From assembly GCA_036703315.1 (NCBI GenBank), contig DATNPH010000206.1:1-5851 (forward strand): DNA of 5,851 bases. Direction: 5' to 3'. Both the position numbers and the translations under genes were made by a program. Below are positions 1 through 4,900 of this stretch, in pieces. The DNA is from DATNPH01 sp036703315. Its GTDB lineage: Bacteria; Cyanobacteriota; Cyanobacteriia; Cyanobacteriales; Coleofasciculaceae. How positions within the stretch are numbered: the stretch's first letter is position 1; the number at the start of each line of letters is the position of its first letter. The notes beneath the pieces are model-generated. The model was not told where the DNA came from and ran no database searches. It saw only the letters and a program-made list of their open reading frames with translations.

Positions 1-1
1 G

Positions 2-1810
2 CCCTCTTTCCCAGATGCCAAAGACATGACAGCTGAGGAACGGGATACGCTAGTTGGCTTGGTGTACAAAAAGCTGATGGAGATTGAGTCGCGCCTGTTG
101 CCTTGTGGGTTGCATGTGATTGGGAAGCCGCCAACTGCGGAAGAAGCGATCGCAACTTTAGTCAATATCGCCAGTCTCGATCGTCCCGAAGACGAAGTCC
201 TAAGTCTACCTCGGATTATCGCTAACAGCATCGGGCGAGACATTGACGAAATTTACCAAAACAATGACAAAGGCTTCTTAGAAGATGTCCAGTTGTTGCA
301 AGACATCACGCTAGCAACTCGTGATGCTGTTTCCGCCCTCGTGCAAGCACAAGCCGATGCGGATGGTCGCGTCTCTAAAGTCTCCAAGCTCAATTTCCTC
401 AACATGGGCAAAAAAGAGCCTTGGATTGAAGCCATGCACCAGTTGGGTTACACCAAGGTTGACCCCCAAGCCATTAAACCCCTGTTTGAGTACTTGGAAT
501 TCTGCCTCCAGCAAATCGTTGCGGATAACGAACTAGGGGCAATGCTAAAAGCCCTGGAAGGCGAATACGTCCTCCCTGGCCCTGGCGGTGACCCCATCCG
601 TAACCCTGATGTTTTGCCTACAGGTAAGAACATCCACGCCCTAGATCCCCAATCCATTCCCACAACGGCTGCTGTTAAATCAGCCAAAATTGTGGTTGAC
701 CGACTTCTTGCTCGCCAACGGTCTGAAAATGAGGGCAAGTGGCCTGAGACTATCGCCTGCGTCCTCTGGGGTACCGACAACATCAAGACCTACGGAGAAT
801 CTCTGGCGCAAATCATGTGGATGGTCGGTGTTAAACCCGTACCAGATGCCCTAGGTCGAGTCAACAAGCTGCAACTGATTCCCTTGGAGGAATTAGGGCG
901 TCCTCGGATTGATGTTGTTATCAACTGTTCCGGCGTCTTCCGCGACTTGTTCATCAACCAGATGAACCTGCTTGACCAAGCGGTGAAGATGGCAGCTGAG
1001 GCAGACGAACCCTTGGAGATGAACTTTGTCCGCAAACACGCCATGCAGCAAGCGGCTGACATGGGCATTAACTTGCGGCAAGCAGCGACTCGCGTCTTCT
1101 CCAATGCTTCCGGTTCCTACTCCTCGAATATCAACCTGGCAGTAGAAAACAGCACTTGGGAAAGTGAGTCTGAGTTGCAGGATATGTACTTGGCACGGAA
1201 ATCGTTTGCCTTCACCTCAGATAACCCAGGCACGATGGAACAGTCGCGGCAGATTTTTGAGACAGCCCTGAAAACCGCTGATGCTACGTTCCAAAATCTT
1301 GACTCTGCCGAGATTAGCCTGACAGATGTCAGCCACTACTTCGACTCTGACCCTACCAAGGTTGTCGCGAGTCTGCGAGGAGATGGCAAGACACCTGCGT
1401 CCTACATTGCCGATACCACGACGGCAAATGCTCAAATCCGCAGTCTTTCGGAAACCGTGCGTTTGGATGCCCGGACTAAGCTACTTAATCCCAAGTGGTA
1501 CGAGGGAATGCTCAGTCACGGCTACGAGGGTGTGCGGGAACTCTCAAAGCGGTTGGTGAATACGATGGGTTGGTCTGCAACGGCTGGTGCTGTCGATAAC
1601 TGGATTTACGAGGATACAAATACTACGTTTATCCAGGATGAAGAAATGCGGAAGCGGTTGATGAACCTAAATCCTCATTCATTCCGCAAGGTTGTATCGA
1701 CGTTGTTGGAAGTGAATGGTCGCGGGTATTGGGAGACGAGTGAGAGTAATTTGCAGATGTTGCGCGAGTTGTATCAGGAGGTTGAAGACCGGATTGAAGG
1801 AATAGAATAG
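2..1810 (+). CDS. chlH: Magnesium chelatase subunit H, C-terminal part (5' end outside window)
   Basis: ChlH is the large porphyrin-binding catalytic subunit of magnesium chelatase. With ChlI and ChlD it inserts Mg2+ into protoporphyrin IX in an ATP-dependent step, the first committed step of chlorophyll synthesis. The frame is open from base 2, so the ATG at 26 is an internal methionine. The visible 602 residues are a bit under half of a usual ChlH (about 1,300 residues). Recognisable family segments include IESRLLPCGLHVIGKPPTAE near the start, VFRDLFINQMNLLDQAVKMA in the middle, then SNASGSYSSNINLAVE, SLTDVSHYFDSDP, IADTTTANAQ, LLNPKWYEGML, TMGWSATAGAVDNW and the conserved tail GRGYWETSESN followed by YQEVEDRIEGIE. 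These fit ChlH/BchH rather than the related CobN of cobalamin synthesis. The reading frame is intact to TAG. Its last ~165 bp are repeated at 2486-2649, behind the next gene. A 15-bp palindrome lies 20 nt after the stop. Confidence 0.96.
   Translation, partial: PSFPDAKDMTAEERDTLVGLVYKKLMEIESRLLPCGLHVIGKPPTAEEAIATLVNIASLDRPEDEVLSLPRIIANSIGRDIDEIYQNNDKGFLEDVQLLQDITLATRDAVSALVQAQADADGRVSKVSKLNFLNMGKKEPWIEAMHQLGYTKVDPQAIKPLFEYLEFCLQQIVADNELGAMLKALEGEYVLPGPGGDPIRNPDVLPTGKNIHALDPQSIPTTAAVKSAKIVVDRLLARQRSENEGKWPETIACVLWGTDNIKTYGESLAQIMWMVGVKPVPDALGRVNKLQLIPLEELGRPRIDVVINCSGVFRDLFINQMNLLDQAVKMAAEADEPLEMNFVRKHAMQQAADMGINLRQAATRVFSNASGSYSSNINLAVENSTWESESELQDMYLARKSFAFTSDNPGTMEQSRQIFETALKTADATFQNLDSAEISLTDVSHYFDSDPTKVVASLRGDGKTPASYIADTTTANAQIRSLSETVRLDARTKLLNPKWYEGMLSHGYEGVRELSKRLVNTMGWSATAGAVDNWIYEDTNTTFIQDEEMRKRLMNLNPHSFRKVVSTLLEVNGRGYWETSESNLQMLRELYQEVEDRIEGIE
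1646..1810 (+). repeat. Direct repeat chlH-3', copy A (inside intact chlH)
   Basis: This is the 3' end of chlH, which recurs at 2486-2649. From 1682 to the stop codon the two copies align without gaps, with 122 of 129 bases identical. The upstream ~36 bp are more diverged and contain a one-base length difference. Homology stops at the stop codon; the sequences after it are unrelated. Confidence 0.95.
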
Positions 1811-1830
1811 TCGTAACTTATCAGAGGTTC

Positions 1831-1863
1831 AGATTCCCGACTTCTTAGAGAAGTCGGGAATCT
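1831..1863 (+). repeat. Perfect 15-bp palindrome after chlH
   Basis: Bases 1831-1845 (AGATTCCCGACTTCT) are exactly reverse-complementary to 1849-1863, with a TAG loop. The stem is stable enough to act as a transcription end or mRNA 3'-end barrier for chlH. No T-run follows (CGCCTTCAGG), so it is not a canonical intrinsic terminator. Palindromes of this type (CCCGACTT...AAGTCGGG) are, from general knowledge, dispersed repeats in cyanobacterial genomes. The role here is undecided. Confidence 0.8.
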
Positions 1864-1904
1864 CGCCTTCAGGAATCATTTAAAAATCTAAAATAAAAAT
1901 CGCT

Positions 1905-2480
1905 ATGACTGCTCTAACCGTCAACTTTAACTCCGTTATTAAACTGACAGACGAGCAATTTTATCAACTATGTCAGGATAATGAAACTCTCAGATTTGAA
2001 CGTAATTCAAAGGGAGAATTAATTATAATGCCACCTACCGGGGGAGAAACCAGCAACCGCAATGCTGGATTAACTGCTCAAATCTGGGTTTGGAATGAGC
2101 AAACTCAACTGGGTAAAGTTTTTGATTCCTCTGGTGGTTTCAAGCTACCTAATGGTGCAGATCGTTCTCCTGATGCCTCTTGGGTAAAATTGGAACGCTG
2201 GAATGCTTTAACTCCTGAACAAAAAACGAAATTTGCTCCCCTTTGCCCTGATTTTGTGGTTGAGTTACTTTCTCCAAGCGATAGCTTGAAAGACACTCAG
2301 GAGAAAATGAAGGAATACCGAGATAATGGCGCTCGTCTGGGTTGGTTAATTAATCGGAAATCTAGGCAAGTGGAAATTTATCGGCAAGGGCAGGATGTTG
2401 AAGTATTAGAAAATCCCGTGACTTTATCGGGTGAAGATGTTTTGCCTGGTTTTGCACTATATCTTGCATCAATTTGGTAA
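1905..2480 (+). CDS. Uma2-family (DUF820) putative endonuclease, copy 1
   Basis: This is a 191-residue protein of the Uma2 family, a PD-(D/E)XK-fold nuclease-like family greatly expanded in cyanobacteria whose biological role is not settled. Family landmarks are LTDEQFYQLCQDN (14-26), ELIIMPPTGGETSNRN (38-53), the acidic RSPDASWV (87-94, D90), PDFVVELLSPSDSL (115-128, D116 and E120), KMKEY (134-138) and GWLINRKSRQVEIYR (146-160). D90, E120 and a following lysine are the likely active-site set, inferred from the fold. Length is normal and the frame intact. The ATG at 1905 is preceded by an in-frame TAA at 1893-1895, and the N-terminus matches the paralogue at 4901; no clear Shine-Dalgarno is visible. 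Identity to that paralogue is about 76% by eye. The gene lies between intact chlH and a second copy of the chlH 3' end that starts about 5 nt after its stop. It is probably an accessory insertion and not part of a chlorophyll operon. Confidence 0.93.
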   Translation: MTALTVNFNSVIKLTDEQFYQLCQDNETLRFERNSKGELIIMPPTGGETSNRNAGLTAQIWVWNEQTQLGKVFDSSGGFKLPNGADRSPDASWVKLERWNALTPEQKTKFAPLCPDFVVELLSPSDSLKDTQEKMKEYRDNGARLGWLINRKSRQVEIYRQGQDVEVLENPVTLSGEDVLPGFALYLASIW

Positions 2481-2485
2481 CAGCG

Positions 2486-2649
2486 ATACGCAAGCGGTTG
2501 ATAACTCTCAACGTTATTCTTTCCGCAAGGTTGTATCGACGTTGCTGGAAGTGAATGGTCGGGGTTATTGGGAGACAAGTGAGAGTAATTTGCAGTTGTT
2601 GCGCGATTTGTATCAGGAGGTTGAAGACCGGATTGAAGGAATAGAGTAG
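2486..2649 (+). pseudogene. Detached second copy of the chlH 3' end
   Basis: This fragment reads SFRKVVSTLLEVNGRGYWET and on to the same RIEGIE-stop ending as ChlH, with two conservative changes in the last 43 residues (Met to Leu, Glu to Asp). From 2521 there are 7 mismatches in 129 bases, of which five are silent. A one-base loss near 2498-2520 puts the start of the copy out of the chlH frame. It has no start codon or RBS of its own; upstream, its frame runs back into uma2 in another phase. The silent-dominated differences suggest it was once the working end of a chlH gene, or was copied from one. It should not be annotated as a gene. Confidence 0.92.
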
Positions 2650-2658
2650 AACAGTGGG

Positions 2659-2677
2659 GGTGGGCATCTTGCCCACC
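2659..2677 (+). repeat. Hairpin after the chlH fragment
   Basis: GGTGGGCA (2659-2666) pairs with TGCCCACC (2670-2677) around a TCT loop. It lies 9 nt after the end of the chlH fragment, where a terminator could be. An AT-rich tract follows but no T-run, so termination is possible, not shown. It is unrelated in sequence to the palindrome at 1831-1863. Confidence 0.65.
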
Positions 2678-2698
2678 TCAGTATATTTAATATTATTT

Positions 2699-2840
2699 AT
2701 GATTCGGAATACAAAAATTATCTTATGTACATACGATAAGGGTGGCGTAGGCAAAACAACACTGGCTACTCATATCACAGGGGTTCTATAAAGATCTCAA
2801 ATGGGCTATATACGCGTTAGACAGCCGCCGTCATCTTTAG
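2699..2840 (+). pseudogene. Truncated, frameshifted ParA-family ATPase remnant
   Basis: From the ATG at 2699 the frame gives a short peptide whose residues 9-22 are LCTYDKGGVGKTTL, the deviant Walker A P-loop (KGGVGKTT) of ParA/MinD-type ATPases. These proteins drive plasmid or chromosome partitioning and positioning of cellular cargo. The frame stops at TAA (2789-2791) after residue 30. One added base near 2788 would extend it as YKDLKWAIYALDSRRHL to a TAG at 2838-2840; the hydrophobic strand and LDS resemble the second beta strand of ParA. Nothing of the remaining ~170 or more residues is seen. The remnant runs into the left inverted repeat (2816-2826) and the tail of the opposite-strand HEPN-like gene, so the rest was probably lost when that gene arrived. 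The Walker A assignment is firm; the frameshift reading is inference. Confidence 0.8.
2816..2826 (+). repeat. Left arm of 11-bp inverted repeat bounding the HEPN-like gene
   Basis: GTTAGACAGCC here is the exact reverse complement of GGCTGTCTAAC at 3872-3882. The pair encloses the 339-residue gene tightly: 10 nt from its stop on this side and 15 nt from its start on the other. No obvious target-site duplication flanks the pair. Confidence 0.75.
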
Positions 2841-3856
2841 AGGGCGCTTAACCAATTTACCGCCCGCTCCGCAGCATCAAAGAACTTATTTGACAACGGC
2901 GCATCCACTTCAATTACCGAACCACCATCATCAAATTTTGCACGCCCTTCATGAGCTACATTGTTTCTGGTTCTGTACGCTTTTTCAACTAGGTCGAAGA
3001 CTGCGCCATCCTCTAGCTTAAGCGACCTTCCATCCAATAAATCAGTGATAAGATGAAACCTCTTTTCAGCAAAGGAAACTTTTTGCTTCAAGATTTTCTT
3101 GACTTGAGTATCCCCGAATTTACCTTTACGATGTAGATATTCGTTAGCTGCAACTTCACAAGCTGTGCCAATCGAAAGTATAGCCTCACGAATTCGTAGC
3201 GTTATGATTCTCTCTTTCGCATCCAGCAGCAAACTATTAGTCAAGTTAGGCTCTATGTCTAAGGACATATTCAGCCGGATCATAGACATACTAATCATGC
3301 CGCGCTCAGGAGATGGTATAGCGCCTGATGTGGCTGTTGCATTCACATCACCCTCATAGGCGGGCAGTCGCTCACCTCGCTCTCCTTCAAACCAACTTAT
3401 AGAGTGTGGCGTGACTATATAGAACCTCTCGTCCTGAAACCGAAAATGCTCCTCTACGCCAACAATGAAAGGTGACTGCGATACCACGCGACAATGATTG
3501 ATGAACACATTGCAACTGCGGACAGCAATTTGTTTGTATTTCGCTTGCACCTCTGAGGTTTTCACATCTTCCTGTGACTCTAGTTCACCTTCAACTCTCA
3601 CTTCTATTCGGTCAAGGCATAAGTCTTTGACGGTTCGGGAGACAGAGCTGACCGGTAGAGAAAGCCTTGAAAGTGTTAATTGCATCGTAGAAAGAGTCTT
3701 ATCAATATCCTCTGGGAATAACTCTTCCTCCAGATTCCTCGGTCGCACCTTAGCCAATATATCGGGAAACTGAAAAGCGACGCCCTGATTTTCCCAATCG
3801 TTATCTCTAGGCAAGACGTATGGAAAATAAAACTGGAATAGCGCGATTGCTTTCAT
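2837..3856 (-). CDS. Hypothetical protein with C-terminal HEPN-like R-x4-H motif
   Basis: This is a 339-residue protein that I do not recognise as a named family. Its N-terminal two thirds (1 to about 205) are a mixed, soluble-looking region with no clear motif, signal peptide or membrane segment. The C-terminal ~125 residues look helical and contain YRTRNNVAHEG, with R297-N-N-V-A-H302. This matches the R-polar-x3-H signature of HEPN domains, many of which are metal-independent RNases found in toxins, abortive infection and CRISPR effectors. A helical segment rich in conserved-looking charge (IREAILSIGTACEVAANEYL, about 218-237) precedes it, as expected for the first HEPN helices. RNase activity and a defence role are inferred. 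The start is supported by an AGGT-type site 5 nt upstream. The gene points opposite to chlH and hicAB and sits inside an 11-bp inverted repeat over a ruined parA start, suggesting it was acquired. The small ORF at 3882-4133, on the same strand, lies 25 nt upstream. Confidence 0.85.
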   Translation of the reverse strand: MKAIALFQFYFPYVLPRDNDWENQGVAFQFPDILAKVRPRNLEEELFPEDIDKTLSTMQLTLSRLSLPVSSVSRTVKDLCLDRIEVRVEGELESQEDVKTSEVQAKYKQIAVRSCNVFINHCRVVSQSPFIVGVEEHFRFQDERFYIVTPHSISWFEGERGERLPAYEGDVNATATSGAIPSPERGMISMSMIRLNMSLDIEPNLTNSLLLDAKERIITLRIREAILSIGTACEVAANEYLHRKGKFGDTQVKKILKQKVSFAEKRFHLITDLLDGRSLKLEDGAVFDLVEKAYRTRNNVAHEGRAKFDDGGSVIEVDAPLSNKFFDAAERAVNWLSAL

Positions 3857-3871
3857 TGTTACCTAAAAGAA

Positions 3872-3882
3872 GGCTGTCTAAC
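3872..3882 (+). repeat. Right arm of 11-bp inverted repeat bounding the HEPN-like gene
   Basis: GGCTGTCTAAC is the exact reverse complement of 2816-2826. It lies in the 5' leader of the HEPN-like gene and its last base is part of the stop codon of the small minus-strand ORF that ends at 3882. Confidence 0.75.
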
Positions 3883-4133
3883 TATTGAAGCAGTTCCAAG
3901 ATTTCCAGGGCATTGACAACTAGCAATTGAGGTTCTGTTGGCTCTATACCGGGACTAACTGGTAAATTAACTCTAGCAATATCCCCACTTGGCAGAATCA
4001 TCGCGATCAGTAAAACACGACTGGGAGTGCTTACATACCAATTTCCCGTGTCTGAGTCAAAGGTTTGCTGCTGAAGTAGCTCCAATGTTTCCAGAGCATT
4101 AATAATCAAATATTGAGCTTCTGTTGGTTCCAA
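3882..4133 (-). CDS. Small hypothetical protein with internal duplication, probably a gene remnant
   Basis: This 83-residue reading frame starts at a TTG (4133) and I do not recognise its family. It contains the same segment twice: EPTEAQYLIINALETLELLQ (2-21) and EPTEPQLLVVNALEILELLQ (64-83), one period of 62 residues (186 bp). Between them is TFDSDTGNWYVSTPSRVLLI and a stretch ending ARVNLPVSPG. DNA similarity of the two units extends upstream of the TTG, where RIAKVN mirrors IARVN in a shifted frame, and an in-frame TAG closes the frame four codons before the TTG. The ORF is therefore likely the tail of a longer repetitive gene that has lost its front and frame. Its stop overlaps the right inverted repeat, and the HEPN-like gene follows 25 nt downstream on the same strand. 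Whether it is expressed is unknown. Confidence 0.45.
   Translation of the reverse strand: MEPTEAQYLIINALETLELLQQQTFDSDTGNWYVSTPSRVLLIAMILPSGDIARVNLPVSPGIEPTEPQLLVVNALEILELLQ
3887..3980. repeat. Imperfect tandem duplication, unit 1
   Basis: This unit is similar along its length to 4073-4164 at a spacing of 184-186 bp (for example TTGAGGTTCTGTTGG against TTGAGCTTCTGTTGG, and TTAACTCTAGCAAT against TTAACTTTAGCAAT). It encodes, on the minus strand, the last copy of the EPTE...LELLQ segment. Confidence 0.8.
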
Positions 4134-4164
4134 AGGCAGTGACTAGGGAATTAACTTTAGCAAT
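4073..4164. repeat. Imperfect tandem duplication, unit 2
   Basis: This is the second unit of the ~186-bp period. It differs from unit 1 by a 2-base length change in the part upstream of the TTG start at 4133, which destroys the reading frame there. Confidence 0.8.
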
Positions 4165-4184
4165 TCTACAAGACAATGCTATTG

Positions 4185-4263
4185 CGTCTATCTTCCCCAA
4201 CGTGCGATCGCGTTTGCAGTATAGTGGATGCGATCATGTGTATCTTTCCCAAAGTGCGATCGC
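4185..4263. repeat. HIP1-rich intergenic repeat R1 (with a partial copy in front)
   Basis: The full unit 4202-4263 opens and closes with GTGCGATCGC and contains TTTGCAGTAT, TGGATGCGATC and TATCTTTCCCAAA between them. A partial unit (4185-4211, TATCTTCCCCAAC then GTGCGATCGC) abuts it and shares the octamer. HIP1 octamers are at 4204-4211 and 4256-4263. The same unit recurs at 4790-4852 and 5626-5683, so hicA-hicB is flanked by direct copies. It ends 48 nt before the hicA start and may overlap its promoter. Confidence 0.88.
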
Positions 4264-4311
4264 AGCGCAGGAAATGCGACTATAAGAGAACAGCAAACAC
4301 AAGAGTAAAGC

Positions 4312-4578
4312 GTGAGTCAACAAGACAAACTGCTGGCTAAAATCCTAATTGGCACTTCTGACTCAAACATCCCCTTTGCTCAGATGTGCCAACTTTTACG
4401 TAGACTCGCCTTTGAAGAACGGATTCGCGGCAGTCACCATATCTTCACTAAGGAAGGCATCGAAGAAATTCTAAATTTGCAACCCAAAGGTTCACAAGCC
4501 AAAGCCTATCAGGTTAAGCAAGTCCGTGCAGTGATTCTCAAGTACCAGCTAGGAGGTCAAGATGATACTTCGCTATGA
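4312..4578 (+). CDS. hicA: HicA-family mRNA interferase toxin
   Basis: HicA toxins are small double-stranded-RNA-binding-fold RNases that cut mRNA and are neutralised by HicB. The protein has 88 residues, within family range. The diagnostic segment is LLRRLAFEERIRGSHHIF, where H42 of the GSHH motif is the expected catalytic histidine. The GTG at 4312 is the first usable start, because an in-frame TAA lies at 4306-4308 and the next in-frame ATG is at residue 25, inside the domain. Only a weak purine-rich site precedes it. A TATAAG at 4281-4286 could be a -10 element, with no convincing -35. The gene overlaps hicB by 17 bp, typical of translationally coupled toxin-antitoxin pairs. It stands between copies R1 and R2 of a HIP1-rich repeat. 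Assignment is by motif and operon; toxicity is inferred. Confidence 0.9.
   Translation: MSQQDKLLAKILIGTSDSNIPFAQMCQLLRRLAFEERIRGSHHIFTKEGIEEILNLQPKGSQAKAYQVKQVRAVILKYQLGGQDDTSL
4551..4557 (+). promoter_or_regulatory. Strong Shine-Dalgarno of hicB inside hicA
   Basis: AGGAGGT lies within the hicA coding sequence, 4 nt before the hicB ATG at 4562. It is the strongest ribosome-binding site in the window, while hicA has a GTG start and a weak site. This would favour antitoxin over toxin synthesis from a shared transcript (inference). Confidence 0.8.
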
Positions 4579-4774
4579 AATTATTCTCTACTGGAGCGAA
4601 GAAGACCAAGCATTTATTGCCGAAGTACCAGAATTACCAGGTTGTGCTGCTGATGGCGAAACTTATCAAGAAGCCCTGCAAAATGTAGAAGTTATTATGC
4701 AAGAGTGGATTGAGACTGCCGAGGAGTTAGGGCGTCCGATTCCTGAACCGAAAGGTCGCTTGATGTTCGCCTAG
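4562..4774 (+). CDS. hicB: HicB-family antitoxin, short form without DNA-binding domain
   Basis: HicB binds and inhibits HicA through a degenerate RNase H-like domain. The 70 residues contain the core signature of that domain: YEIILYWSEEDQAFIAEVPE, ELPGCAADGETYQEALQNVE, then a helix (IMQEWIETAEELG) and the ending RPIPEPKGRLMFA. It stops after this domain. There is no C-terminal ribbon-helix-helix or helix-turn-helix region, which many longer HicB proteins use to repress their own operon, so autoregulation would need another route. Short forms of this kind are common in cyanobacteria. The start is fixed by AGGAGGT and overlaps the hicA end by 17 bp. Its last 112 bp plus the ~78 bp after its stop are repeated behind the next gene (5497-5683). 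Confidence 0.9.
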   Translation: MILRYEIILYWSEEDQAFIAEVPELPGCAADGETYQEALQNVEVIMQEWIETAEELGRPIPEPKGRLMFA

Positions 4775-4852
4775 TTGATGAAGACTGAAGTGCGATCGCC
4801 TTTGCAGTATCGCTGGATGCGATCTCGCCTATCTTTCCCAAAGTGCGATCGC
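4663..4852 (+). repeat. Direct repeat hicB-3' plus downstream region, copy A
   Basis: This segment holds the last 112 bp of hicB, the spacer and repeat R2. It recurs in the same order at 5497-5683, on the far side of the second uma2 gene, about 834 bp away. The shared start is TTATCAAGAAGC and long identical blocks include AAAGGTCGCTTGATGTTCGC across the stop. Confidence 0.92.
4790..4852. repeat. HIP1-rich intergenic repeat R2
   Basis: This 63-bp unit is closely similar to R1 (4202-4263): same GTGCGATCGC ends, TTTGCAGTAT, TGGATGCGATC and ATCTTTCCCAAA. HIP1 octamers are at 4792-4799 and 4845-4852. It lies between the hicB stop and the second uma2 gene. Confidence 0.9.
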
Positions 4853-4900
4853 ATTCCTCATTTAAATTAGTAATGTATCCACTTGTGGTTAAAGCTTGAC

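Noticed and set aside
26..28. ATG at 26 as the chlH start
   Set aside because: The frame is open to the window edge and the preceding residues (PSFPDAKD) continue the ChlH sequence.
253..1435. Several minus-strand reading frames of 60-112 codons inside chlH
   Set aside because: They lie antisense to a well-conserved coding sequence and show no recognisable protein signature; treated as shadows.
1831..1863. Canonical intrinsic terminator for chlH
   Set aside because: The stem is perfect but no T-run follows, so it is recorded as a palindromic repeat with possible terminator role.
2431..2649. 72-codon frame beginning inside uma2 and ending with the ChlH tail
   Set aside because: Its first part is an out-of-phase reading of uma2 and its second part is the duplicated chlH end. 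No RBS or independent start, so it is not a gene.
2362..2754. 130-codon minus-strand frame across uma2, the chlH fragment and parA remnant
   Set aside because: It is antisense to three identified sequences and includes hairpin DNA; no coding signature.
2816..3882. Integron gene cassette around the HEPN-like gene
   Set aside because: The heptamers fit the GTTRRRY/RYYYAAC cores, but no paired second core forming an attC hairpin was found within ~120 nt on the 2816 side, and no integrase is present. Kept only as an alternative reading of the inverted repeat.
4883..4900. Upstream TTG start for the second uma2 gene
   Set aside because: The six extra residues have no counterpart in copy 1, and the ATG at 4901 aligns exactly with its start.
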